A stretch of DNA of 36,801 bases from Fragilaria crotonensis (lineage: Eukaryota; Bacillariophyta; Fragilariophyceae; Fragilariales; Fragilariaceae), in NCBI GenBank assembly GCA_022925895.1, contig JAKSYS010000628.1, forward strand, positions 1 to 36,801, in the 5' to 3' direction. The notes under the pieces are model-generated. The model saw nothing but the letters and a program-made list of their open reading frames with translations, made no database searches and was not told the origin of the DNA. How positions within the stretch are numbered: position 1 is the first letter of the stretch; the number at the start of each line of letters is the position of its first letter. This document shows, piece after piece, positions 10,016 to 20,310 of this stretch. The translations under genes were made by a program, and so were the position numbers.

Positions 10016-11475
10016 TTACAATGGCGTCATTTCGGGTCTACGATCGAACGCCTGACTCTTTCGAAGATCGTCGCGAGGTTTTCGCTTCTTTGCACGTTCA
10101 TTGTTAACAATGGGTGCGTGCGATGATTTATTCTTCTGACGCCGTTTTTGGTGAACCTTCAACAACTCCTGATTGAAGGCGTTGCCTCGCAACTGACGAT
10201 CAACTTCCACAAGATCGTAAAGCTCGTTATATTTTGCAATGCCATCGTCAGACCATCCAATGCCACCATTGGCTTGCTGCTGGCGACTAATGCGCGAATG
10301 CGTATACTTCGGAAGCTGTCGCAAAAAGTCGGATGAATTCGTTAGTGTCGGGCGGGTTGTTCATTGGTCCACATTTCCACAAGAATAAAATCGTACTTAC
10401 TGGCAGCTGTATTTCTGCTGCGTTATGCATCAAAGGCATCACCTGCATGTTCGTTCGTAAGCAGGTTGACTCGAGCAACAGTTGGCAAACCGCAATAATG
10501 ACTCACCATCTTCTTTTCCATTTGTAATTCTGCTGCCCAACGCGCAGCGTAGTTGACCAACACCAACAACATAAACGCTTCGTCACTAATGGTTAGAACA
10601 TATTCCTGAAAATTGTCTTGATTGTCTCCACAATACTTGGCCATGAGGGCATCGTTGTTCCACACACTGCTAGAAACAATACAAGGGGCAAAGACATCCA
10701 TCAACGCAATGTAATGGACCTGATTCTGTCGCATTTGTAGCATGTAGGCAATGTCGTCATCACTACCGGTAATCCTTTGGTAACCATTGATCTTGCCCGT
10801 TTCGCCATCTGTACAATCGGCATTTGTTAGTCACAGAAACAGAATGAGATCTTTTTATTTGGATGGCACATACCTCGAAAACGTAAACGCATTGCTTTAA
10901 TGCAGTTGTTGCGATGATTTCCAAGAGTGCGTTTAATTTTCTTTCGTGTTTCGTGCCACCATTGCAAGTTTGTTTCGACAGAAGAAACGTTGCAGTAATT
11001 ACGCACCATACCACACACAGACTCCGGATTGTAATCATAGTCCCCATGCAAGTCATCGTCAAAAAATTTAACTCTCCGAAACAATTGCTGCTTCACGCAG
11101 CCTGTCACTAAAACCTGCAACTGTTTTGTCGACACGCTCAATGTCATATCACACGGGGCATGGCTTACCATTGGTTGTAACATGTGCCCACCTACCGCAT
11201 CTGTTTCAAATTGCACACATTGGCAATGGTGAAACGCGTGCTTGACTTGTGGTGAGATCCGCCGTAATTGACGAAAAGCATCCATTTGATGCCGATGGTT
11301 GTGCACCACGTTGATGATGCTGCTCTGTGTTAGACGCTACTTTTATCGTTTGTTTTTCAGCAACAGCTGGAACTTGAGCACTTGTTAACGAGGCAAGCAA
11401 AGCATTAGTCGGATCAATCTCCATGGTCCAGGCTTTGTTTGCAGCTGGTTTCCGATTCTGCGTTTTGCGTGACAT
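10016..11475 (-). CDS. Four-exon gene of unknown function with basic nuclear-type C-terminus
   Basis: Exons are 11475-10874, 10808-10507, 10442-10401 (42 nt) and 10315-10016. The introns (65, 64 and 85 nt) have GTATGT, GTGAGT and GTAAGT donors and CAG acceptors, and the phases agree. The start is an ATG at 11475. One frame change is needed in exon 1 near 11300. The N-terminus is Ala/Gln-rich; the middle contains CVKQQLFRRVKFFDDD and a WWHETRKKIKRTLGNHRNN stretch. Exon 2 encodes YVLTISDEAFMLLVLVNYAA. Exon 4 has NGGIGWSDDGIAKYNELYDL followed by a Lys/Arg-rich bipartite nuclear signal (KKRKPRDDLRKSQ). No catalytic motif is recognised. The style matches accessory proteins of diatom transposon families that I have seen as repeated, unnamed genes. 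It is divergent from the gene at 11676, with 200 bp of shared promoter space. Confidence 0.55.
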
Positions 11476-11675
11476 TGTGCATTTTTGTGTCTATCCGTTC
11501 AAAGCCACCAGGTCTTCTTGCGTGTCCTTTCGTATAAATGTGTTGTGGCATGTAAACCTTTACGTTACCAATGTACGAGCTGCAAGCTTTGAATTGTTAT
11601 GTTATTTTACATGTCTGAAATCGAATATAACAGTATTTAAAACTTGCTTCGTTTACACGTCTGACGTGACCGTTC

Positions 11676-12221
11676 ATGCCACCAAGAAATGGCAGCATCA
11701 ATTTCAATTCCAGGGCCTCACTCATGCTAAGCCACATGGAACATGCAGACGTTGCATCTATCGATTCCGCCACAAGTCAATCAATAATGACTTCATCACC
11801 CGCTGTTTGCTCATCACCAGTTGGTTCCGTAAATTTGTGTCAAGAATGCCCCTCACCGGATGAATTTCACTGTTTTGATCTTCGGTGCTTTGTCCAGCCA
11901 CTGCCCGTCATTACATCACAGATGTTGGAGGCGCTTGCTGACGATATCGAATACGTCAACGAAACCGTTTCAAATTCATTCAAAGAAGACAACCAATGTC
12001 CACGCCATGCTAGGCAAATGATCACTTGTTCCAAACCTCAATCAAAGCAAAATGTTTCCAAACCAAAATCGAATGAATCCATTTCTGTGTCTGTATCGCC
12101 GCCCAGCATACATTCCGAGAAACAAAACATGCCGTTTCTTCACTCTAACGAATCGTATGCTTGTGATCATGATACTTGTACCGCCCGAACGCCTTTGGCA
12201 AAGAAACGCAAGCTTCATTGA
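11676..12221 (+). CDS. Small Ser/Cys-rich protein with C-terminal NLS, unknown function
   Basis: An uninterrupted 181-residue frame runs from the ATG at 11676 to a TGA at 12219-12221. The N-terminal third is Ser/Met-rich. A central block, CQECPSPDEFHCFDLRCFVQ, carries Cys/His residues that could bind metal. An acidic helix (LADDIEYVNETVSNSFKEDN) follows, then a Lys/Ser-rich linker, and the protein ends in LAKKRKLH, a classical monopartite nuclear signal. No domain is recognised. It is divergently oriented to the spliced gene at 11475-10016 and lies inside the same inverted-repeat unit, so an accessory or regulatory role in that element is the natural guess, but it is only a guess. An upstream overlapping frame (11423-11863) reads as a shadow. 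Confidence 0.45.
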   Translation: MPPRNGSINFNSRASLMLSHMEHADVASIDSATSQSIMTSSPAVCSSPVGSVNLCQECPSPDEFHCFDLRCFVQPLPVITSQMLEALADDIEYVNETVSNSFKEDNQCPRHARQMITCSKPQSKQNVSKPKSNESISVSVSPPSIHSEKQNMPFLHSNESYACDHDTCTARTPLAKKRKLH

Positions 12222-13216
12222 CGCGTGTTTTGTTGCGGGGTTAACGTTCACTGTTACACGATGTTGCTGTACCAGGTACTAAGATGTCGAAGTACGAGTA
12301 CTCCTCGATTGGTAGTACTGACTACTGACTGGTGGTGTCGCACTTAGGAGTGTGTACTACAGTACTGGAGTAGTACTCCACTACTCGGCAATAGATATTT
12401 TTTAAATCTCGTTAAATAGTCGTTAAAAAGACGTTATTTCGAGCGATCTTGTTGTTGTTTGACAGAAAATGCACACAACCTGTCACCTTCAACAGCATAC
12501 TTCACTCTCCCTTCACACCTTCCCATTGCCACCTCTTTTCTTCTGAACACCTCCTCTTGATCACCACCATCTCATTGGTGTTATTTTTGTGAGTTCTGTG
12601 TTTGTGTTGTTGTTTTTTCCCCCGTTTATGAATGGACTTCATCATTTTGCTGTTGTGTGAAATCGTCTTGTAACCCGGATATACGAAACTGCCCAGTGCA
12701 CGTGATTTCTCGATGTCGGTACAGTAGGTACCTACAGCAGTACAGTACTGTAGCACAGTACCGCATAACTCCGTACGCAGTATTGTTCTACAGTATCAAG
12801 GACACAGTGTTTGATCAGCGCAACCACTTTTACCGTCCGGTGTGTATACATTTCACACTCACTTCTCTTGTCCTACTTCACCCCCTTTACAGTCCTTTGC
12901 TTCAACAAGCAACAAAGCAAGCAACCCTTTTCGAATACCATTGGTCATTCCTTTCGGAAAGACTTGTACCAAGAGTGGGGGCTTGGCGTTACATCTGTTT
13001 CTTGTGTGGACGCTGGTCACCTGGGGAATCTTGCTTTATTCATTTAAAGTAGTGTGTCCTCACGTCGTGCCTAACCAGCAAAGCACCTGAGACTTAGTGT
13101 ACGTCCTTGAGGTTGTTGATTCAACAAATCCCGGTCATTCTCTAGTGTCCGTCCCATTCTTGATACTTGTTCTTTGAAGAAAGGAAGATCAGCTACGAGA
13201 TCCATTCAATTCAATT
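12222..13216. other. Intergenic / 5' region of the GNAT-Ulp1 gene with two GTAC islands
   Basis: No supported gene. Two dense GTAC/AGTACT islands occur at about 12270-12390 and 12715-12790. The segment from 12840 to 13216 is CT/CA-rich, like a diatom 5' leader, and presumably carries the promoter of the gene at 13217. An open frame at 12657-13052 has no protein-like signature. Confidence 0.4.
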
Positions 13217-15371
13217 ATGTCGGTTAATACTGATGATGGATTGACAATAATGGCAACTGCTGCATCACACGCTGATGCAGCAGTTGGTCTTCTTTCAACT
13301 GCGGCAAATTCTCAATCAGTCAATGCTGCAGCTGTTGAGACTAGGGATAGTGCAGCAAGCAATGCTTCACAAGTACATCAAGCGGTGCATGCTCTAACCA
13401 CAACGAATTCTCCTCCTTTTGAAGGATCTTTACAATTAGAGACAGGCGAAGAGAAAATGGAATCATACACAGACACAGCTTCATCCAGTCTGGGAGCTGA
13501 AGCCCCCCAAAGTTTGTCATGCGACATGCCACTTTCTTCTTGGACATATCGCACCGATGCGTACTGCTTCACTGGGCTGTCGGAGCTACAAAAATTGCCA
13601 AGTGATGGAAAGCATTCTCTCCGAGGTGTTGTGCAACGCTTTAAAACGATACGTCGAGTGGGTGTGTTCGAAACGCAACTAGAAAGATTTAAAGGATGGG
13701 GCACGGACTTGCGAATGTGGCGCTTTCTTGAACCGAACGAAGGCGATAATTCAAAGTGGCTCTACAATATCGTTGTTGTCGAGCCCAGGGCAACAGTTTT
13801 TCATGTTGATAAAATGAAACATGCGGATGCTGCGGGCAAAGCTTGAATTCTTTACAGGTCTTGCCAGAAAGTTTTATTTAACCATGTTTGAGGCAAATGA
13901 GGAGAATACCTACAAAATTGATCTGTCGCTCAATCGGGATACGACAGTTATGTTATTGGCATCGAAAGTTGGAAGCAAGGACTTGCCCAAATCAACATTT
14001 TATTTACGCAAACACGTTCATGTCGTATCAGCTGCATCGTATCGTTGTGTATGTCCTGATGAAAAAGATGATGACTCCAAGCCCTCTGGATCCATATCTC
14101 CGGCGACGGCTCCAAAATCTATGTCTTTGGATGACGCTGATAAGGAGACCGATGTCATGCTAACATGGTTGGCAGTTTCTGACAGGACACATCCGATGCC
14201 ATCTATTGCTGCATCATGGCGTCGACAAGGGATTGGCCAGTTCATGTTTATACTCATTATCAAGCAATGTGCAGCATTCCAAGATGGAGTCAATATTGAA
14301 GTCTTTTTGCAATGCCATGAGCCGGGCGCGTTCAGATTTTACTGTATGCTGGGCTTCCAACGACTCAATTCTAATCACGACGATGGTTTCACATTGCTTC
14401 CACAGAAGTTGCAAGATGTCCTATTTGCAGTTCCACCGAATAAGAGAAAGGGAAGTCATCGACAATCTACATTTTCATTCTGGGGTGATGATCCCGAACA
14501 AGTTGGGCAATCCGCCACTAAGTTGATGCACCTGGGCCACCAACAATTACGAACCATGATTGAAATTGACGACGATGGATCTGTGGTGGTGTTAGAAGCA
14601 ACGAAGGAAGGCCTTCAACTGGAGGAAAATGTTCACATACCCTTGAAAGCTACGTGGTGTGAGTATCCACCACCACGTTTTGGACCGAATGGGATTCGAC
14701 TGTCGTATTCGATTTCTTTGATTGAAAAGCTTCTCAAAGGACTTCCACGCATTCAAGAACTATTACCTCCAACCTATGCAAACCCTGTGCCTGCGACATC
14801 TCTTCCAGTCAAAGGTCACATATCGATATTGCGAAGGATCATACATAGCCACTCTGAAGGCACAACTTGGATGTCATCTAGTGAAATGGATTTGATGGTT
14901 GCAACTTTGATGCTCGACGGACGGTACGAAGATTCCGCTTTTGTAGTGCCGTTTAGTATTTGCGAAGGCATATCGATTGCCTTTGGTTCATACGTTACGT
15001 ATAAGAAGTTGTTGAAGCAAGCCGCAACGCTTCAGGCAATTCTTGATGACGGAACTCGTTCTGTAGAAGACGTGGACGTGGCCGTTAGAGAAAAGCTCGG
15101 ACGTGAGGTTGCAGATGCATTGTCCGAATACAATAATCACATGAGCAACCTTCTTGTCAAAGTTGTCAGTCGGAATCCTGGTTTGCTTCAACGGAAAATA
15201 ATTGTGTTTCCATTTCGTGAAGGTCGCGACCATTGGTCTGCCACGTTTGTGTTCAATGCCGATTCCATTTTTGAAAGGAAAGAACAAAGCGACTCTTCGT
15301 CAAACACAGGGACAGTCCTGCGACCTTGCTTCTTTCGGTATTGCTCATTGCGCAATGGTTCGATTTTGTAA
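13217..15371 (+). CDS. GNAT acetyltransferase - Ulp1-like protease fusion, C-terminally truncated
   Basis: ATG 13217 starts an Ala/Ser-rich N-terminus. The first frame stops at 13846 and the text continues in the next frame from about 13846 (GKA then LEFFTGLARKF), so a single indel is likely. In the second frame, about residues 133-139 read WRRQGIG, the acetyl-CoA pyrophosphate-binding R/Q-x-x-G-x-G motif of GNAT enzymes. It is followed by EPGAFRFYCMLGFQR, the usual C-terminal GNAT strand. Further on come TTWMSSSEMDLM and KIIVFPF, then DHWSATFVFN with a His-Trp pair (His about residue 471), the layout of a C48/Ulp1 cysteine protease after its substrate-binding segment. The Gln and nucleophilic Cys expected 60-100 residues later are missing because the ORF ends at 15371. 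So the protease half is probably inactive in this copy. Such a fusion is not a host housekeeping gene; it sits inside the composite unit. Confidence 0.6.
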
Positions 15372-16043
15372 CAATTGTAACAGTTGAGGAACAAAATCAA
15401 ATGTTATGACATCACACGGAGGACCGTGTGGCACGTCAACCCTGCGTACAGATGGCAACAGCTGCGTGGCATTATTCATCATAGCATAAAGTCGATCAAC
15501 ATTCCTGCGATGTGTTTTGCCTCCTTCTGGTTGAAAGGAAAAGCCGTCGGCGATGGCCGCACGTGCCCATGTTAGAATTGCTTCGAAAGCATAGTCCGGT
15601 GCATTCATATCATTCAGAAGTTTAAGTAGTGCCACAGTCCACTTTTGGTTTGTTGAGAATGGAAAAGAGACAGGCGGAGGCGGCACTGCACAAGACTGGT
15701 GTGGCATATTTGGTGGACACGGAACATGGTGAAAATTGCCGTCTTCAATTGGAAAAGCAGTTGATCCTGATGAAGAGAAATTGTCGTTTACAAAATCACA
15801 ACGTAGCGGCACAGCGTTGAGAGCTTGCGTAGACGGCGTTAGCGTCTTCCGCCGCACGGTTTGTTGGGCAGGGCACCATAACGCAACTAGTGTCTAACGC
15901 GGAACCTTACCTGCAGACATACGGGCACGAAAGAAATGCCAACACGAAGTGGATTTTTGTAAATGCATTCCAAACGATTTCTCGCTTACAAACCGCCGAC
16001 GGCGTCCGCTGCAGTGAGGATTGAGACAGACAAAAGATGACAT
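15345..16043 (-). pseudogene. N-terminal fragment of a Plavaka/CACTA-like transposase gene (zinc finger + helical domain)
   Basis: Exon 1 (16043-15911) starts at an ATG and encodes MSSFVCLNPHCSGRRRRF. It continues with a His and a Cys to give a C-x4-C...H...C zinc-finger-like module. A GTAAGG donor at 15910 and an AAG acceptor (15826-15824) define an 87-nt intron. Exon 2 (15823-15345) reads ALNAVPLRCDFVNDNF, a Pro-rich linker, then KWTVALLKLLNDMNAPDYAF and HGPPCDVITFDFVPQLLQLL before a TAA/TGA-type stop at 15345. This order (zinc finger, acidic/Pro linker, helical domain, DVITFDF...LL) recalls the N-terminus of large Plavaka-like transposases repeated in diatom genomes. The RNase-H-like catalytic core that should follow is absent. 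The family assignment is from memory and not verified. Confidence 0.5.
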
Positions 16044-16517
16044 GACAAAAGAAACAAAACAATATCGCAGCAGCAATCGTGCAACCAGAAACGGATGCAA
16101 AGTGGAAATTAGTAACAAGGCGAAATACTGGTTGTGGTGGCTGCTCTATCAGGCAAAGGCAATCAGTGTGATAGAGTGCCATTATAAACCTGATCAGAGA
16201 TTCAGATTCCTGAACTCACACTCGTAGTAACCGAGAACGAAAGCGCAGATTTCATTAACAAAAATCACGGAATAATGAAATTGTTGCAGAAAATGAACTA
16301 AACGCGTAAAACTTGGTATCATTACGTACGTATGAGAATGATTAACTTCATACCCCGGCATATGTATTGCGTATGTAAGAAAACAATGAATAACGGCTTT
16401 TTAATTTACTCAGATTTACGCAAACACATCACCGAATAACGAACGGAATACATACATATGTAGTTTGATTCATTTAAATGAAAAAAACTTAAGTTAATAA
16501 TGTTGAACCTCATCCTT
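16044..16517. other. AT-rich subterminal region, right side of the composite unit
   Basis: No gene is seen. The upstream part would hold the promoter of the minus-strand zinc-finger gene. From about 16230 the DNA is strongly AT-rich with ACGTACGTATGAG, GCATATGTATTGCG and ATACATACATATG words. Confidence 0.4.
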
Positions 16518-16527
16518 GTGCCCTTAG

Positions 16528-16666
16528 ATGCACCGGTAGTAGTGGTATGCACCTATGAAGCCTATGAAGCATATACTGCATATGCGACCAATGGACTTTG
16601 CACCTTGCATGCACCAACTGGTAGGATCATGCACCTGATGTATGCACCTGCTAGCTAGCATGCACC
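16528..16666. repeat. Degenerate ATGCACC repeat cluster
   Basis: Six copies of ATGCACC occur in 140 bp, at 16528, 16547, 16609, 16629, 16642 and 16660, mostly followed by T. The spacing is irregular (13-62 bp). CCTATGAAG is also duplicated at about 16551-16569. The first copy overlaps the outer base of the right inverted repeat. The cluster is not coding. Confidence 0.55.
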
Positions 16667-16690
16667 TAATGGGTAGTGAATTCCACACAA

Positions 16691-17195
16691 TGGGGCTCAG
16701 CCCCAATTGGGGTTTCGGGTAAGTTAACCTGCCCCATATTTGCCAATCTCAGATATGCTTTCCCTTATCTTTGACAAGAATGTGTTGGCTGAACTCCAAA
16801 CTTGGCCTATCTCCTTGGAACAGTAAACTGTTGCATGATTAAACAGTGGATTGCTCAAAGTTGTCTGTAATTGAGTTGTTAAAACTTGTCAGCTATGTTC
16901 CTGTGAATTTTTCTGTGTTCTGTGAATTTTCCAGACCCTGATGGAGTGTTAGCTAATAGCTCTAGAATAGAGAGATCAACAAAACTTACTGTAGTGCCAC
17001 CTGCCACCTGCCACCTGCCACCCCTCTAGCTACATCGTTCTATTTTCACGTGTGATCTCTACACGTACTACTAGTAGAGTAGTAGTAGCTAGTACTGGAG
17101 TGTATGTTAATTCTGGAGTACGAACCTGGTACCGCCGTACAGACTCGCACGTAACTTAAAATGATATCTCGTCACATACCGTCATACGTCATACG
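16691..17195. other. Non-coding spacer: inverted repeats, minisatellite and GTAC island
   Basis: TGGGGCTCAGCCCCAATTGGGG at about 16691 contains two overlapping inverted repeats. It is followed by GGGTAAGTTAACCTGCCCC, related to the motifs at 4805 and 5981. Four tandem GCCACCT/C units lie at 16996-17023. A GTAC/AGTACT island spans about 17055-17150. No gene is seen. Confidence 0.5.
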
Positions 17196-17419
17196 CAGGG
17201 CTGTTTATTTTAGGCGGTCTCCCGGGTTCCCGCCTAAATTACCTAAATTAAAACTTGCGACCGCGCCTGGCATGTCCGAAGATCGGGAAAGGACGGGCAG
17301 TCGCCATCAGACAGACGAACACGAGACACAGACAGACGAACACCACGACACAACACAACACAAGATACGAATTGCTCACAATCCGAACGAACTCGAATCG
17401 ACAAAGACACTACGAGGCG

Positions 17420-20310
17420 ACGCCGCCCAGCAAGAAAACAAAATTAGGACCCTCTGCATCTGCTTACTTCCAGCCCGCCTTCGTCGCACAGCCGTCGCAA
17501 TGGGCGTTCGACCAGGAACGGTCGACGGCCGAGTTCCACAACAGACGCCACGTAGGACGCCCCGGACTTTATCGGAATCTGCCGCCCGAGACAGTCCCGC
17601 GGGAACCCACGCGCACGAACCTTCTCGCCCCCGCCACGTCGCCGACGCCCTGCATCTCGCCAGCCCGCGACGACCCGTCACGAAACGAAGTCGGGCCTGG
17701 AGCGCTACGCTCCCGCCCTCGACTCGCCACCGACCGACCACTCCGTGGCGCGCGCATTGTCGCCCGGAGACGCCCACGACGCGCCGACATCAGCCCTCGC
17801 AGACACGCCACGCCCGCTTCTCGGTAAGTTCCCATCGCTGGTGCCATTGCCGACGATCCCGCTCCCGAACGTCGACTCGCCGTTCCACGACTCCCGAACC
17901 ACGCCTGGCCGATGCCCTGCCACTATTTTGCACTCCGGCCAACCGCGCACCCACGCGACGGAGTTTCGCTTCGACTGGACGCACGACGCCGCCCGCCACA
18001 ACCTCGCGGTGCTCAAACGGTACGCCCTCGACCTCGACGCCGCCCTTCGGGCCCAGCCGTTCAGCGCCCTGACGCCGGGATCCGAGTTTCGCCCCACCGA
18101 ACTTCTCGCCCCGCTCCTGTCCGCCCACCCCCTCTGGCCGCGTTTTCAGGAGCGCATCTCCGAAGGGCGAGTTCCCGCTTCGCGAGATCTCGGATTCTGA
18201 CCGCCTCGCGGACGTGCGCGCCAACTTAGCTCGCGGCAATCACAAATCGGCCCGAGGCCACGAGGCAAAGTTGATATCCATGCTGAAGGACGCCTCAAGG
18301 TTGGCAGCTACCACTGCCGCGAGAAGCCGCCTTAGAGATCAAGGGATGCGAGGTCGCGCCTCTGGGGATGGTCGCGCAGACGTCGATCGACGAGAAAGGA
18401 AATTCAATAGAGAAACTCCGACTGACACATGACCAGTCATTCAGCCCGAGCGGAGTGGCAGGACGAAGCGTAAATGAACGCGTGGACACATCCCAACTGA
18501 CAGAAGCACGTTTCGGAAAAGCATTCAGCAGACTCATGTACCACATCTCGTTCCTGCGCCAACTATGGCCAGACGAGCCTATCTGGATGACGAAGGTCGA
18601 CTGCAAATCCGCCTACAGACGAATCCATCTCAAAGCAGCCACAGCCATGAAGTCCTGCACGAGTATCGACGACCTGCTGTTAGTGGCGCTGAGGATGACG
18701 TTCGGTGGAGCGCCAAACCCATCGCAATGGAGCGACGTGTCGGAGATGATCACGGACTTGGCAAACGACCTTGTCCGCAGGGACGACTGGGATCCGAGCG
18801 TCTACCACTCGCCGCACCAGCACCTCCTGGACACCGAAGGGGCAGTGGACAATGACAAAGGGTCGGTCGACAAAATGAGTGTTTTCGGCAAGGCGGACTA
18901 CTTCGCAGTGAACTATCCACCCTACGACGACCTCCCTCGCTTCGACTGCTACCTGGACGACATTTTGGGGCCTTCAACCCCGCGACGCAGAAAGAGCGCT
19001 GCCGCGATCCGCTGGCGCTCCACCTGGTCGGGAGGCCTTGCGACCCCAGGTTAAGGAGACTTTTCCCAGAGACGATATCCTTGCGATCCCAAAGTTCCTG
19101 GCCGAGGCCAAACCATCCGAGAGGAAGATGATCCTCGGATGGATCGTGGACACACGCCGCTTCGTCGTCGCACTGCCTCACGATAAGCACATGAGCTGGA
19201 CGCAAGCCGTTGACAGGATGCTGACGCACAGACATGCCTTCGTGACGACGAGAGACCTAGAGACGACCCTCGGACGTTTTAGCCACGCCGCCTACGTCAT
19301 CCCTTACGCAAGACACTTTATGGGAAGGCTATACAAGGCCTGCGAGCGTTCGAAGCAGGCCGGGAAGGCGAGACTGACCAAACCCCAACTGGACGACCTG
19401 ATTCTGTGGAAGGCTTTCCTTCAGAAGGCGTCGCGAGGTATCTCGATCAACAGGCTGGTTTGCCGGTGGCCGACGCGCATAGTGAGGGTGGACGCATGCC
19501 CACAAGGCATCGGAGGCTACTGCCTCAAGAGCGGCCTGGCGTGGCGATATCAGCTACCAGAGCACCTGCTGGGCGGGCGACCCTAAACACTCTCGAGTTC
19601 CTTGCTGCCTTTGTGGGGATGATCGTGGAATTCCACGAAGGGGCCGCGTGGACGGACGAAGACGTTCTGCTCAGTCAGGGAGACAGCACCTCAGCAGCGG
19701 GATGGCTTGCTAAGTCGAACTTCAACGACGATTGTCCGCTTCACCTGACGATAGCCCGAGCGTTCGCTGATTTCTGCCTCACGCACGAGATAGACCACTA
19801 CACGCAGTGGTTCCCCGGGAAAGAGAACAAGGTGGCGGACATGCTCTCCCGAGATTTCGCTCTAGACGACGCGGCACTGACAGACTTGATCACGAAAAAC
19901 TGCTCACCGTTTGTTCCACAGAACTTCAGGATCATCCCTTTGCGGCCAGCCCTTATTTCGCAGATTGGAGGCTGGCTGCAGCTGCTGCCCAAAACGCAGC
20001 TCTTGCCGACTCAACCCGTGCCAAGCGCGATAGCAGCTGGCGCTGTTACGAAAGATTCCTCGGACGAATCGACGGAGTCGGGAGGGAGCCTTTTCTCCAA
20101 GGACTCGGACGAGAAGCGAAAGCAGAAACGTTCGCCTGCTTCGCCGCCGCCCTTCGGGACGGACGGCTTCGCTCCCGACAACCTCAGGAAGCTGGCAATG
20201 GACCCTTGTCCGGTTCCATTCGTGCCACCCTCGACGGTGTGGCTCAGGCCTTCAGGCTTAACAAATTTGAGAGCCCAATCCACGACGCCGCCGGACGACT
20301 CGACCCCCCT
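17420..20310 (+). pseudogene. DIRS-like gag-type leader + reverse transcriptase/RNase H ORF, frameshifted
   Basis: The protein text can be followed through several frames. An N-terminal segment reads PPSKKTKLGPSASAYF. A conserved pre-RT region has FDWTHDAARHNLAVLKRYAL and GNHKSARGHEAKLISML. The RT fingers/palm read GWQLPLPREAALEIKGCEV, then EKLRLTHDQSFSPSG, TKVDCKSAYRRIHLKA and RMTFGGAPNPSQWSDVSEM. The catalytic YxDD box is YLDD at about 18951-18962. Connection-domain text RDDILAIPKFLAEAKPSERK follows in a second and third frame. RNase H residues follow (RVDACPQGIGGY, EFLAAFVGM, LLSQGDSTSAAGWL, ADMLSRDF). Frame changes occur near 18165, 18295, 18967, 19045 and 19577, several at homopolymers (for example GG where GGGG is expected near 18299). 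The reading continues in frame to PPSTVWLRPSGL near 20250, overlapping the recombinase ORF. Confidence 0.8.

Larger units (their letters stand above)
9508..16530. mobile_element. Putative 7-kb composite transposon-like unit with four genes
   Basis: CATCTAAGGGCAC at 9508-9520 is matched by its perfect inverse GTGCCCTTAGATG at 16518-16530. Both are followed inward by several hundred bases of very AT-rich DNA rich in ATTCCTGA and GCATAT words. Between them lie four genes with no host-like identity: a spliced minus-strand gene (11475-10016), a divergent small plus-strand gene (11676-12221), a plus-strand GNAT-Ulp1 fusion (13217-15371) and a minus-strand zinc-finger transposase-like fragment (16043-15345). 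Flanking target duplication is at best the dinucleotide CA and is not convincing. The boundaries are an inference from the inverted repeat and the content. The transposase-like gene is truncated, so the copy would be non-autonomous. Confidence 0.45.

Noticed and set aside
15894-15910. Splice acceptor TAG only 24 nt after the donor in the zinc-finger gene
   Set aside because: It would keep the frame but give a 24-nt intron, far below the 64-87 nt seen for all other introns here; the acceptor at 15824-15826 fits better.
17161-18072. 303-residue plus-strand open frame
   Set aside because: It begins outside the hAT element and reads through the TIR and GC-rich leader. Its Arg/Thr/Pro-rich text comes from base composition, while the family-like text of the DIRS leader lies in the other frames.
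17996-18190. Treating the DIRS-like ORFs as intact genes
   Set aside because: Conserved RT, RNase H and recombinase text cannot be read without at least six frame changes, so they are listed as pseudogenes even though sequence error may account for some of them.
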